Program-made: the position numbers and the translations under genes
From: Spirosoma validum
GTDB taxonomy: Bacteria > Bacteroidota > Bacteroidia > Cytophagales > Spirosomataceae
Length of the DNA stretch: 64,000 nucleotides
Assembly (NCBI RefSeq): GCF_014699035.1
Contig: NZ_JACXAA010000003.1
Coordinates: 744,001-808,000, forward strand
Reading direction: 5' to 3'
In this document: positions 8,230-16,721 of the stretch, one piece after another
How the letters are laid out: each line of letters starts with the position of its first letter
How positions within the stretch are numbered: the stretch's first letter is position 1
The notes under the pieces: model-generated
Database searches by the model: none
Seen by the model: the letters and a program-made list of their open reading frames with translations, nothing else
What the model was told of the DNA's origin: nothing

Positions 8230-8324
8230 AGGTAGCGTGGACTTCAGTCCGCGTAGCCGTGAGGCTTAGTTGTAGCTATGTTTTTTTAGCCTCACGGCTA
8301 TGCGGACTGAAGTCCACGCTACCT
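8230..8324. repeat. 37-bp inverted repeat upstream of tex
   Basis: Arms 8230-8266 and 8288-8324 match in 36 of 37 positions around a 21-nt loop. The one mismatch is G-T on the plus strand, so it stays paired as G-U in plus-strand RNA. It ends 16 nt before the tex ATG and after the cold-shock terminator, so in a tex transcript it would form a large 5'-leader hairpin. Confidence 0.8.
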
Positions 8325-8340
8325 TAATCAATGCCCCTGA

Positions 8341-10482
8341 ATGACCCAATCGTTTGAACAACGCGTTGCCGCTCGGCTTGGCTTGAATGCGAAGTCTGTT
8401 GCGGCAACCATCGAATTACTGAACGGAGGAGCTACCGTTCCGTTTATTGCTCGTTATCGCAAAGAAGCCACTGCATCGGCCGACCATGGCCCGCTCGATG
8501 AGGTGCAAATCAGCCAGATCAAGGATACGTATCAAAAATTACTTGAACTCGACAAGCGTCGGGATGCCATTTTAAAATCTATTGACGAACAGGGGAAATT
8601 AACGCCTGAACTCCGGCGAAAAATTGACGCTACCGACTCACTCACCGATCTTGAAGATCTTTATTTACCTTATAAACAGAAACGTAAAACCCGCGCTACG
8701 CTGGCTATTGAACGGGGACTGGAACCGCTGGCTAATGTATTGATTGCTCAGCGCGAACCGACTATCGAACGAATCGCCCAGCGTTATTTGTCGGATGCTG
8801 TGCCGACCGTTAGTGATGCTTTACAGGGTGCTCGTGATATTCTGGCTGAGCGGTTTAGTGAAGATACCGATGCGCGGCAACGGATTCGGAATCTGTTTGA
8901 GCGCGAAGCTATTATTCGGTCGGTTGTCAAAAAAGGAAAGGATATCGAAGGCGTAAAATTCAAGGACTACTTCGATTTTGCTGAGCCACTTCGTCGCGTA
9001 CCCTCACACCGGCTCCTGGCGTTACGTCGGGGCGAAGCAGAAGGATTCCTGGCTGTTAGTGTCGGTCCTGATGAAGAGGCTGCCATTGAGCGGCTTGAGC
9101 GGCAGTTTGTTGCTGAACGATCGGGTACAGCTGTCTGTAAAGAACAGGTGTCGCTGGCGATCCGGGACGGCTACAAACGCCTGCTTAAACCATCACTCGA
9201 AACAGAGTTCGCGAATACGTCAAAAGAAAAAGCTGACCGGGAAGCCATTCAGATTTTTGCCGATAACCTGCGCCAGCTTCTGCTCAGTCCGCCACTTGGC
9301 CAGCAGCGCGTACTGGCCATTGATCCGGGCTACCGAACGGGCTGTAAAACCGTCTGCATCGATGCCCAGGGAAATTTGCTCACGGATACGGTGCTTTACC
9401 TGAGTCAGTCCGAAAACCAGCGTCAACAGGCAGCACAGACTGTACAGAAACTGATCGCTCAGTACAAGATTGATGCCATTGCCATTGGAAACGGCACGGC
9501 TGGTCGCGAAACCGAAGAGTTTATCAATAGCTTAAACCTGAATAAACCAGTGTTCATGGTCAGTGAACAGGGCGCGTCGATTTATTCGGCCTCAGACGTA
9601 GCGCGGGATGAATTCCCCGACCGCGATGTAACAGTTCGTGGGGCGGTTAGCATCGGTCGTCGGTTAATGGACCCACTGGCTGAACTGGTTAAGATTGATC
9701 CAAAATCCATTGGTGTTGGGCAATACCAGCACGATGTCGATCAGATGGACTTGAAAACCAGCCTGGATACGGTTGTGGAGAGTTGCGTCAATCAGGTTGG
9801 CGTATCGCTCAATACAGCCAGTGCATATTTGTTACGTTACGTCTCGGGCCTGGGGCCGCAACTGGCTGGTAATATTGTGGCTTACCGTGCTGAACATGGT
9901 GCGTTCACATCTCGCGATCAACTTAAGAAAGTACCCCGTCTTGGGCCAAAGGCCTTTGAGCAGTGCGCCGGTTTTTTACGAATAGAAGGCGCAAAAAATC
10001 CGCTGGATAACAGTGCCGTTCATCCAGAACGTTACGCAGTTGTGGAGCGGATGGCCACTGATGTAAAGAGTACCGTTTCAGACCTGATCAGGCAACCGGA
10101 TTTACGGCAGCAAATCCGCCCCGAGCGTTACGTAACAAACGAAGTTGGCTTACCAACGCTCCGCGATATTTTATCCGAACTGGCCAAGCCTGGCCGTGAT
10201 CCGCGCGAACAGCTTTCGGTGTTTGAGTACGATGCCCGCGTTCGGTCGGTCGATGATCTGCACGAAGGGATGATATTGCCCGGTGTGGTGACGAATATTA
10301 CGGCTTTTGGGGCTTTTGTGGACATTGGCGTGAAGCAGGATGGGCTGGTTCACGTCTCGCAAATGGCCAATCACTACGTATCAGATCCGAAAACCGTCGT
10401 GAAAGTGTACCAGAAAGTAAAAGTTAAGGTGATGGAAGTAGATAAGATACGGAAACGAATTGCGTTATCTATGAAAATTTGA
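8341..10482 (+). CDS. tex: Tex-family RNA-binding transcription accessory protein
   Basis: 713-aa cytoplasmic protein with the full Tex layout: N-terminal helical domain (NGGATVPFIARYRKE near residue 28), a YqgF/RNase H-like domain (RVLAIDPGYRTGCK near 322), helix-hairpin-helix repeats (about 500-565), and a C-terminal S1 domain (about 640-711, GVVTNITAFGAFVDIG). Homologues bind nucleic acid and affect transcription of toxin or stress genes. The length is slightly below that of larger orthologues, with all domains present. It is preceded by a 37-bp hairpin. It has no close co-directional partner, so is probably monocistronic. Confidence 0.96.
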   Translation: MTQSFEQRVAARLGLNAKSVAATIELLNGGATVPFIARYRKEATASADHGPLDEVQISQIKDTYQKLLELDKRRDAILKSIDEQGKLTPELRRKIDATDSLTDLEDLYLPYKQKRKTRATLAIERGLEPLANVLIAQREPTIERIAQRYLSDAVPTVSDALQGARDILAERFSEDTDARQRIRNLFEREAIIRSVVKKGKDIEGVKFKDYFDFAEPLRRVPSHRLLALRRGEAEGFLAVSVGPDEEAAIERLERQFVAERSGTAVCKEQVSLAIRDGYKRLLKPSLETEFANTSKEKADREAIQIFADNLRQLLLSPPLGQQRVLAIDPGYRTGCKTVCIDAQGNLLTDTVLYLSQSENQRQQAAQTVQKLIAQYKIDAIAIGNGTAGRETEEFINSLNLNKPVFMVSEQGASIYSASDVARDEFPDRDVTVRGAVSIGRRLMDPLAELVKIDPKSIGVGQYQHDVDQMDLKTSLDTVVESCVNQVGVSLNTASAYLLRYVSGLGPQLAGNIVAYRAEHGAFTSRDQLKKVPRLGPKAFEQCAGFLRIEGAKNPLDNSAVHPERYAVVERMATDVKSTVSDLIRQPDLRQQIRPERYVTNEVGLPTLRDILSELAKPGRDPREQLSVFEYDARVRSVDDLHEGMILPGVVTNITAFGAFVDIGVKQDGLVHVSQMANHYVSDPKTVVKVYQKVKVKVMEVDKIRKRIALSMKI

Positions 10483-10586
10483 TAGGTTGCAACTACAAAC
10501 GATTCGTAATGTTTTCAAAAACGCGTGAACTCGTTGTTCAATCCGTCTGATAAATCGATTGAAATATTAACCTTTTCTTCCGTTCT

Positions 10587-11201
10587 ATGCAACATCGCTT
10601 ACCCTGGGGACCCACCCGCTCCCTACTGCTAAGTGTATCACTGCTTTCTTTACTCTCGGCCTGTAGCGCACTACGTTCCTCAGGCCCGTCAGTTAGTCGC
10701 CGTCCTTCATCGTCGCATTCCGTTGCCCGTCGCCCATCTTCGTCGGCCAAAACGCCAGCCAGTTCGGCAAAAGCTGCGGGAAAAGTGGTGGATGGCCGTA
10801 CGTACGAAAACCGCTACGTACCTGAAGTGGTGAAGATCGCCCGTACGTATACTGGTACGCCTTATCGATCCGGGGGCAACACGACCGATGGAATTGACTG
10901 CTCGGGTCTGGTCTATGCTGTTTTCAGCAACGTGGGGTTGAAAATGCCGCGTATTTCCTGGCAACAGTCAGAAGTGGGGCATGAAGTTGAGGTAGCTGAA
11001 ATCCTTCCGGGCGATTTAATTTTCTTCGTTCCTGATAAGAACAAGGCCGGCTACGTATCGCATACCGGTATCGTGACGGAAGTGAACGGTAACCAGAATA
11101 TTCGATTCATTCACGCATCGTCATCGCGGGGCGTTCGGGAAGACAATTTGTATAGTGACTATTTCAAAGGACGCTTTGTGAAAGCGTTACGTCCATTTTA
11201 A
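10587..11201 (+). CDS. NlpC/P60 (C40) peptidase, lipoprotein
   Basis: 204-aa predicted lipoprotein with a lipobox LLSAC near residue 26, then a Ser/Arg/Pro-rich linker (about 30-65) and a C-terminal NlpC/P60 domain (about 75-204). The catalytic triad is visible: Cys in DGIDCSGLVY, His in YVSHTGIV, and a third polar residue, His, in RFIHASS. Such enzymes cut the D-Glu-mesoDAP peptide bond in murein stems. It is therefore likely a membrane-anchored wall hydrolase. It is followed by a strong bidirectional terminator. Confidence 0.92.
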   Translation: MQHRLPWGPTRSLLLSVSLLSLLSACSALRSSGPSVSRRPSSSHSVARRPSSSAKTPASSAKAAGKVVDGRTYENRYVPEVVKIARTYTGTPYRSGGNTTDGIDCSGLVYAVFSNVGLKMPRISWQQSEVGHEVEVAEILPGDLIFFVPDKNKAGYVSHTGIVTEVNGNQNIRFIHASSSRGVREDNLYSDYFKGRFVKALRPF

Positions 11202-11216
11202 ATACCTAATTGCCCT

Positions 11217-11257
11217 TTAAATGCAAAAACCGCCTACGAAGCGGTTTTTGCATTTAA
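11217..11257. terminator. Bidirectional terminator
   Basis: A 17-bp perfect stem (11217-11233 with 11241-11257) encloses a 7-nt loop. It contains AAAAACCGC and GCGGTTTTT, so T-tracts occur in either direction between two convergent genes. Confidence 0.85.
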
Positions 11258-11268
11258 GCGTATATCGA

Positions 11269-11523
11269 TCAAACAGTAGCTTGGGCATTGCTGATAAATT
11301 CTTCCCAGTAGGCACGGTCTTTTTTCTTTAGCTTCATTTCCAGACTCAGCGCTTCGTTGCGGGTGGGGAATGGTTGCGTGAACTTTACTTCCCACGGTTT
11401 TCCGTCAGCAGTCGCCGGGTTCGTTTTGGCATTATGTTGCCACAACGTGATTTTCAGGTCTTTGGTCTGGCCGATGAAATAACGATCGGCTGAAGGGCTA
11501 TAAATGATATAAACGGTATGCAT
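11269..11523 (-). CDS. GIY-YIG domain protein (UPF0213/YhbQ-like)
   Basis: 84-aa protein consisting only of a GIY-YIG nuclease fold. The motif is slightly divergent, VYIIYSPSADRYFIGQT, followed by FPTRNEALSLEMKLKK, which contains the conserved Glu. Small stand-alone members of this group are common in Bacteroidota and have poorly known roles, perhaps in DNA repair. The ATG at 11523 is supported by a complete upstream promoter. It is monocistronic. Confidence 0.88.
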   Translation of the reverse strand: MHTVYIIYSPSADRYFIGQTKDLKITLWQHNAKTNPATADGKPWEVKFTQPFPTRNEALSLEMKLKKKDRAYWEEFISNAQATV

Positions 11524-11542
11524 ACGGCGTCGGGTATAGTAT

Positions 11543-11573
11543 CAAAACTACGTAATTGATTAGTTAAAACAAA
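11543..11573 (-). promoter_or_regulatory. Complete Bacteroidota promoter for the GIY-YIG gene
   Basis: On the minus strand, TTTG (11570-11573) is followed after 19 nt by TAGTTTTG (11543-11550). This matches the TTTG / TAnnTTTG consensus and lies 20 nt upstream of the ATG. Confidence 0.65.
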
Positions 11574-11630
11574 CTTAACTTTAGCAACCGGACCCGTTCG
11601 TTCGGTATATTAAAAAAAAAGAGCTTCGGC

Positions 11631-11661
11631 TTGGGACGATTTAAATTTTTGTTCATCTTTG
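11631..11661 (+). promoter_or_regulatory. Likely promoter of tRNA-Ala
   Basis: TTG at 11631-11633, then 20 nt, then CATCTTTG at 11654-11661 (seven of eight consensus positions), about 30 nt before the mature tRNA 5' end. Confidence 0.45.
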
Positions 11662-11690
11662 CACCCACAAAACGCACATTAGCGGTTTGA

Positions 11691-11765
<75 letters not shown>

Positions 11766-11773
11766 CAGAACAT

Positions 11774-11813
11774 AAAAAAGCCGAGGTTAGCATGTACTAA
11801 CCTCGGCTTTTTT
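11774..11813. terminator. Terminator after tRNA-Ala
   Basis: A 17-bp stem (11774-11790 with 11797-11813, AAAAAAGCCGAGGTTAG) has a 6-nt loop and a T-run. It can serve the tRNA and the convergent DUF3299-like gene. Confidence 0.88.
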
Positions 11814-11824
11814 ATATGAACAAA

Positions 11825-12322
11825 TTACTGCGCAATCATCTCGGCGTCGGCCAGGATGTAATTGAGTTCGTAAATATTATCAGCGTTTAATTTGAGCGTT
11901 CCCCGAAACGTGCGACGTTCATCCGTTTTGAACTTCTTGTCCGACTTCTTGAACTTCAATGACACGACCGATTCAGGGCCGGCACCCCCGCAAAAGAAAC
12001 AGGCGCTATATGGGAAAGCCGACAAGACGTATATGTTCGATTCAAGATCGACTGGCAGTACGTAACCCGTTAACTCAACAGGCTTGCCATTCAGTTTCTG
12101 AATATTGGGGCCGAAAGTGGGATACAGCATGTAAACCGATTCTTCGGCATACCATTTTTTCTTGAACGTAACGTCGCGTAGTGTCTCCCATGAGAGCTTG
12201 ACTGGTTCAGCAGTAACCGGAGTTGATACACCCGGTTTAACTCGATTTGTCGGCGGAACAGCCGGACGAAAAGCGGGAACTACAAATCCTATAAGTAATA
12301 AAGCAGTCAGCAGACGGGTCAT
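11825..12322 (-). CDS. Secreted DUF3299-like protein
   Basis: 165-aa protein with an N-terminal signal segment (MTRLLTALLLIGFVVPAF) and a globular domain containing LNGKPVELTGYVLP and the cysteine motif SACFFCGGAGPESV. This pattern resembles DUF3299-type secreted proteins of unknown function, often near ABC export genes. The paired Cys may form a disulfide or bind metal. It converges on the tRNA terminator and is divergent, with only a short gap, from the histidine kinase gene. Function unknown. Confidence 0.7.
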   Translation of the reverse strand: MTRLLTALLLIGFVVPAFRPAVPPTNRVKPGVSTPVTAEPVKLSWETLRDVTFKKKWYAEESVYMLYPTFGPNIQKLNGKPVELTGYVLPVDLESNIYVLSAFPYSACFFCGGAGPESVVSLKFKKSDKKFKTDERRTFRGTLKLNADNIYELNYILADAEMIAQ

Positions 12323-12339
12323 GACGTTGGAAGGCTTTG

Positions 12340-13992
12340 ATGATCGGTGAAATTAAGGTAAAATTACGAAAAAGATTACTTTTACATTACTCATCTTGTT
12401 TCGACCACGCTACCGTGTCCGACTTACTCAACGATAACACAAAAGATGGTTCGGTAATTCCCGTTCGGTTTACCCGATTGTACATAACCATGCTAATTAT
12501 CCTGGCTATTCTGCTAACTATAGGGCAAGGATTAACGCAATGGCGTCTCCGTGCTGTTCAGGATGAAATATGGATTACCCGATACACTGCTTTACAACGA
12601 CATCAAAGCCAACAGATTGTTAAGCAGGCGTTGCAGTTAGCTGACTCCGATGAGCAAGCTGACTTCTCAGAAAATATAGCCGATCTGCGGCAAGTTTTTC
12701 CGGTCTTCGAGCGGTATCATTTGTTAGGGCGTCAGGGTCGTGCAGATAATCCTAAGGTAGTTATTACCAATTCCGATACAGTACAGCAACTATACGAGGC
12801 AATACGTCCCGAATTTGACGCGATCCGCCAAAGTGCCCGTCGGCTGATGCGTTTACAAAACTTTGACGAGATTCGTAAACCGGACGTGCAATCCAGTCTT
12901 AAATTGCTGTTGGCAAATGAAAAGCCATTTCTTGAAGAAATAGACGGTATTGTTCGAGTGTACAACAGTGAGGTGAGATCGAAGTTGACACTCTTGCAAT
13001 CGCTGGCTTTTTATCTTTATTTGTCTACGATAATGACGCTGGTTGCTATTGGCGTACTGATTTTCCGACCAGCATCCCGTAAATTAAAACAGACATTTGC
13101 GCAATTGGTGGAAGCGGAAAGTCAGACAACAGCTGCAAATAAGAAATTACTAAGCGCCAACAAGTCACTCAAAGAAACCCGGCAAAAATTGTTCGAGGCC
13201 ACGAAACTGCAATATCAGCAACAGATGGATGATCAGAAACTGCGAACATCGTATCTGATAGCCGGCCAGGAGGAAGAGCGGAAACGCCTGTCGCGTGAAC
13301 TGCACGATGGTCTGGGACAGATGCTGACGGCAATTAAATTACAAATCGAAGGGCTGGAAGCCGGATTGCTAAAAGCGGCCGCATCCGAACAAAACAGCCC
13401 AATAGCTTATCCTAAAAATCTAAAAACACTTAAGGGTTTAGTTACGCAGACCATTCAGGAAACCCGAACAATATCGAACAACCTGATGCCTACGGTATTA
13501 AGTGATTTTGGGGCCGTACCTGCGCTAAAAATGCTGGCCGAAAACAACCGTAGCGAAACTATAGATGTTACGTTCGAAACGAACCTTACTACTGATAAGC
13601 CTCGTTTAGATAAAAACGTTGAAATTACGTTGTATAGAGTAACGCAGGAGGCCGTTAGTAATGCTGTCAAACACGCTAACCCTTCTCACATTCATATCGA
13701 TCTGAAAGAACGGGGAAACATATTACAGCTTGAGATCAATGATGATGGAAAGGGGTTTGTAGTGCCCAGGAAAAAACAAACGAGCGGGTTAATGAAGCCT
13801 AAAGAAGAAACAAAAAGTGATCAATCCATACCAATAAAATTACGGCCTCCTTCACAGGGGTTACATAATATACAGGAGCGGACTAAGTTACTTAATGGTA
13901 AATTTAAAATTAATTCGATGATAGGAAAAGGCACTCGAATACTGGTTACGATACCCTATCAAACGCATTTTGCGCATCATGGCACCTATTAA
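12340..13992 (+). CDS. NarL-type sensor histidine kinase
   Basis: Inner-membrane sensor of about 550 aa. Transmembrane segments lie at about residues 46-66 and 222-243, flanking an extracytoplasmic helical domain reminiscent of type IV pili methyl-accepting (PilJ) sensors. A coiled coil (about 255-300) leads to the HisKA_3 phospho-acceptor motif SRELHDGLGQ (His near 322), then a HATPase domain with EAVSNAVKHAN and DDGKGF. The start is uncertain: ATG at 12340 leaves only 17 bp to the divergent gene, while an in-frame GTG at 12415 would leave room for a promoter. It overlaps the regulator gene by 14 nt. Confidence 0.92.
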   Translation: MIGEIKVKLRKRLLLHYSSCFDHATVSDLLNDNTKDGSVIPVRFTRLYITMLIILAILLTIGQGLTQWRLRAVQDEIWITRYTALQRHQSQQIVKQALQLADSDEQADFSENIADLRQVFPVFERYHLLGRQGRADNPKVVITNSDTVQQLYEAIRPEFDAIRQSARRLMRLQNFDEIRKPDVQSSLKLLLANEKPFLEEIDGIVRVYNSEVRSKLTLLQSLAFYLYLSTIMTLVAIGVLIFRPASRKLKQTFAQLVEAESQTTAANKKLLSANKSLKETRQKLFEATKLQYQQQMDDQKLRTSYLIAGQEEERKRLSRELHDGLGQMLTAIKLQIEGLEAGLLKAAASEQNSPIAYPKNLKTLKGLVTQTIQETRTISNNLMPTVLSDFGAVPALKMLAENNRSETIDVTFETNLTTDKPRLDKNVEITLYRVTQEAVSNAVKHANPSHIHIDLKERGNILQLEINDDGKGFVVPRKKQTSGLMKPKEETKSDQSIPIKLRPPSQGLHNIQERTKLLNGKFKINSMIGKGTRILVTIPYQTHFAHHGTY

Positions 13993-14653
13993 ATTAATGT
14001 TAGTGGATGATCATTCCATCGTTCGCGACGGAATCCGGCTTCTGTTAGAACAGGCCGATGGGTTAGAAATTGTTGACGAAGCCAATGATGGTGAAGAAGC
14101 ACTCGACAAGCTGAAAGCGCACCAGTCGAGTCTCGAAAAACTCCCTGAACTGATTCTGATGGACATCTCGTTGCCGGGTATGTCGGGCATCCAGACAACG
14201 CAAATCATTACCCGGCTGTATAAAAATGTGCGGGTGCTGATGCTTTCCATGCACAACAACGAAGATTATATTCTGAAGTCGGTTGAGGCTGGCGCTTATG
14301 GATACATTCTGAAAGATTCCTCGTCGGATGAAATGATCAAAGCCATCCGTACGATTGCTACAGGCGAGAAATATTATAGCTCCCCAGTGGCTTCGATCAT
14401 TCTGAGCGGCTATATGCAGCAAATAAAGAAAGGGAACCGACAGGGACGTAGTGAACGACAGTCGAAGCTTTCAAATAAAGAAAAAGAAATTTTACAGTTT
14501 CTGGTCGATGGCATGAGCAGCCGCGAAATAGCCGAAAAACTTCAGCTCAGCGTTCGGACAGTCGATAACCACCGAGCCAATATGATGCGTCGTTTGCAGG
14601 TACGTAATGCTGCTGAACTCGTCAGGATAGCGGTTGAGGATAAGCTTATTTAA
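13979..14653 (+). CDS. NarL/FixJ-family response regulator
   Basis: 224-aa partner of the upstream kinase, starting at ATG 13979 inside the kinase 3' end (a TTG at 13970 is less likely). The receiver domain has the acidic pair in LMLVDDH, phospho-acceptor D62 in LILMDISLPGMSG and Lys in YILKDSS. A LuxR-type HTH (about residues 155-215, LSNKEKEILQFLVDGMSSREIA) ends the protein. It would bind DNA as a dimer on phosphorylation. Targets are unknown. Confidence 0.95.
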   Translation: MAPIKLMLVDDHSIVRDGIRLLLEQADGLEIVDEANDGEEALDKLKAHQSSLEKLPELILMDISLPGMSGIQTTQIITRLYKNVRVLMLSMHNNEDYILKSVEAGAYGYILKDSSSDEMIKAIRTIATGEKYYSSPVASIILSGYMQQIKKGNRQGRSERQSKLSNKEKEILQFLVDGMSSREIAEKLQLSVRTVDNHRANMMRRLQVRNAAELVRIAVEDKLI

Positions 14654-14711
14654 TGCAGCAATTGTTTTAGGTGATTGCGAACTCAGCAGCTATTTTTTAA
14701 GTTTGCTACGT

Positions 14712-14732
14712 AAACCGGCTAATCACCGGTTT
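14712..14732 (+). terminator. Weak terminator after the NarL-type regulator
   Basis: AAACCGG and CCGGTTT form a 7-bp stem with a 7-nt loop, followed by TAC, about 60 nt after the stop. The T-tract is short. Confidence 0.4.
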
Positions 14733-14790
14733 TACAACTCACTATTACTATATTAACAAGATAGATTTTGTACACTAAACCACGTTCATT

Positions 14791-15426
14791 ATGTCACTTC
14801 GCTTAGGAGATATTGCCCCCGATTTTGAAGCCGATACAACCCAGGGACATATCCATTTTCACGAATGGCTTGGGAATTCATGGGGAATGCTGTTCTCACA
14901 CCCTGCCGACTTCACACCCGTTTGCACGACGGAATTGGGTAAAACGGCTTTGCTGAAAGATGAGTTTGGTAAGCGTAATGTGAAAGTTATCGCTGTATCG
15001 GTCGACGACCTGGATTCGCACAACCGCTGGACCTCCGACATTAAGGACGTAACAGGATCGGAGGTTAATTTCCCGCTTATTGCTGATTCTGATCGTAAGA
15101 TCGCTGAATTGTATGATATGATTCATCCGAACGCCAGCGAAAAGGCAACGGTACGTTCTGTATTTGTCATTGGACCTGATAAAAAAGTTAAACTTACACT
15201 CACATACCCCGCTTCAACTGGACGTAATTTTAATGAGTTACTGCGCGTAATTGATTCGCTCCAATTGACGGCCAATTATCAGGTCGCTACGCCTGCGGAT
15301 TGGGAAGAGGGTCAGGACGTTATAGTTACCCCTGCCGTCGCGAACGATCAACTTGAAGCGAAATTCCCAAAGGGGGTTACGTTCGTAAAACCCTACTTGC
15401 GTACGACTCCTCAGCCAAATAAGTAA
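14791..15426 (+). CDS. 1-Cys peroxiredoxin (Prx6 type)
   Basis: 211-aa cytoplasmic thiol peroxidase that reduces hydrogen peroxide and organic hydroperoxides. The peroxidatic site is HPADFTPVCTTELG with C45; no second cysteine occurs in the protein, so it is the 1-Cys type needing an outside thiol. The long C-terminal part after KLTLTYPASTGRN is typical of Prx6/AhpC-TSA C-terminal-domain members. Bacillithiol, suggested by bshB1 at the window start, is one possible reductant (inference). It is probably monocistronic. Confidence 0.95.
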   Translation: MSLRLGDIAPDFEADTTQGHIHFHEWLGNSWGMLFSHPADFTPVCTTELGKTALLKDEFGKRNVKVIAVSVDDLDSHNRWTSDIKDVTGSEVNFPLIADSDRKIAELYDMIHPNASEKATVRSVFVIGPDKKVKLTLTYPASTGRNFNELLRVIDSLQLTANYQVATPADWEEGQDVIVTPAVANDQLEAKFPKGVTFVKPYLRTTPQPNK

Positions 15427-15444
15427 ATAGGTTTTTGAGGTTAT

Positions 15445-15509
15445 AAAGTTGTAAGGTTGTAGCCAGCGTTGCGTATAAAACACTGTTACTTCAACAGCCT
15501 TACAACTTT
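15445..15509 (+). terminator. Imperfect hairpin after peroxiredoxin
   Basis: Arms 15445-15460 and 15494-15509 pair over 16 positions with one T-G (G-U in RNA), around a 33-nt loop. The right arm ends in TTTT. Likely a weak terminator. Confidence 0.4.
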
Positions 15510-15569
15510 TAAACTTTACTATTACTCACTCAGTTAACGCTTCATTATCCTTTTAAACAACTGAGCGTT

Positions 15570-15815
15570 ATGGCAAAAAATAAAAACGACAATCCAGAGC
15601 ATAGTGAAGGGCCAGTTGCAACGGCTATTGAAGAGCAAACCGCGAAATTGCCATCTGACATCTTTTTATGGGCTGCCTTAGGTTCAATGGGTGTCTCTCT
15701 GTATTTACAGGCAAATGGCGACCGTGACCGGAGCTTATTTGTTGGTCAATGGGCAGCCCCTTTCCTGCTGCTAGGCCTGTATAATAAACTGGTTAAGTTA
15801 GAAGGCCACGATTAG
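15570..15815 (+). CDS. Small membrane protein, unknown function
   Basis: 81-aa protein with a charged N terminus (about residues 1-25) and two hydrophobic stretches, about 31-47 (LWAALGSMGVSLYLQ) and 56-70 (VGQWAAPFLLLGLYN). The pattern suggests two membrane helices joined by a short charged loop (NGDRDRS). No family was recognised. The terminator at 15841-15868 just downstream supports its being a real transcription unit. Confidence 0.65.
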   Translation: MAKNKNDNPEHSEGPVATAIEEQTAKLPSDIFLWAALGSMGVSLYLQANGDRDRSLFVGQWAAPFLLLGLYNKLVKLEGHD

Positions 15816-15840
15816 GAATTCTTTAATCCAAGTTATAAGG

Positions 15841-15868
15841 AGCCCTCTGTAAACACAGGGGGCTTTTT
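15841..15868 (+). terminator. Rho-independent terminator
   Basis: AGCCCTCTGT-AAAC-ACAGGGGGCT followed by a T-run; one T-G pair becomes G-U in plus-strand RNA. Confidence 0.8.
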
Positions 15869-15926
15869 CATATTCATTATATTTAAAGGTAAACCTGTAA
15901 TTTCGGGCTGGCAATTAATAACCTGA

Positions 15927-16700
15927 ATGAAATTTCGCGTTCTGGCTAAACTTCTCTTTCGGCGATACGGTCTGTGGTTTGCGGCAATACTGATTCTGCT
16001 GATAGGTTTTTGGGTTGTTAGGTCGCGTCGCCCTGATGAATTAGACTGGCGATTTGTACAGGCATTCGGTATTCGTTTACCTATGCGTTACAGTATTCAC
16101 GGGATCGATGTATCGCGGCACAATGATCGCATCAATTGGGCTAAGGTTCGGCAGATGGAAGCCGATGGGGTTCGACTACAATTTGTATTTATTAAGGCAA
16201 CCGAAGGCGCTACGTTGGCCGATAAGCACTTTGATAAAAACTGGCGGGAGGCTAAAAAATCAGACCTACGCCGAGGTGCTTACCACTTTTATCATCCTAC
16301 CCGCGACCCACTGAAGCAGGCCAGCAATTTTATCGCCCATGTTCATTTGAATGCGGGTGATTTTGCGCCAGTCGTTGACTTTGAAGTAACCAACGGACAA
16401 TCTGATGAAACGATCGTTGATGGACTGAGATTGTGGCTTGAAACGGTTGAGAAACATTATCAGGTCCAGCCAATTATTTATACGAATGGCAATCTCTACC
16501 GACGATATATTAAGGGCAATTTGGATGAGTACCCTCTCTGGATTGCTGACTATTCGACCAAACACCTTCGTCGGTATAATGCGGATAAACTCTATCTGTG
16601 GCAGCACAGTCAGAACGGGTGGGTGAAAGGTATTCGCGGCCAGGTTGACTTCAACGTCTTCGTCATGAACGAAGATCGGATGCAGGAAATCTGTCTTTAA
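15927..16700 (+). CDS. GH25 lysozyme-like muramidase, membrane-anchored
   Basis: 257-aa protein with one N-terminal membrane segment (about residues 14-30), then a GH25 TIM-barrel. Family motifs are in order: GIDVSRHNDRINW (first catalytic Asp), FVFIKATEGATL, RRGAYHFYHP, APVVDFEV (catalytic Asp and Glu), PIIYTNGNLY and WQHSQNGWVKGIRGQVDFN. GH25 enzymes split the MurNAc-GlcNAc bond of peptidoglycan. No phage genes are near, so it is likely a cellular wall hydrolase. It converges on aroE with a short gap. Confidence 0.93.
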   Translation: MKFRVLAKLLFRRYGLWFAAILILLIGFWVVRSRRPDELDWRFVQAFGIRLPMRYSIHGIDVSRHNDRINWAKVRQMEADGVRLQFVFIKATEGATLADKHFDKNWREAKKSDLRRGAYHFYHPTRDPLKQASNFIAHVHLNAGDFAPVVDFEVTNGQSDETIVDGLRLWLETVEKHYQVQPIIYTNGNLYRRYIKGNLDEYPLWIADYSTKHLRRYNADKLYLWQHSQNGWVKGIRGQVDFNVFVMNEDRMQEICL

Positions 16701-16721
16701 ACTCAGATAGACGCTAGTCCT

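Noticed and set aside
15927-16700. Prophage endolysin interpretation of the GH25 lysozyme
   Set aside because: No holin, tail, terminase or integrase genes are near; the protein has a membrane anchor, which fits a cellular hydrolase.
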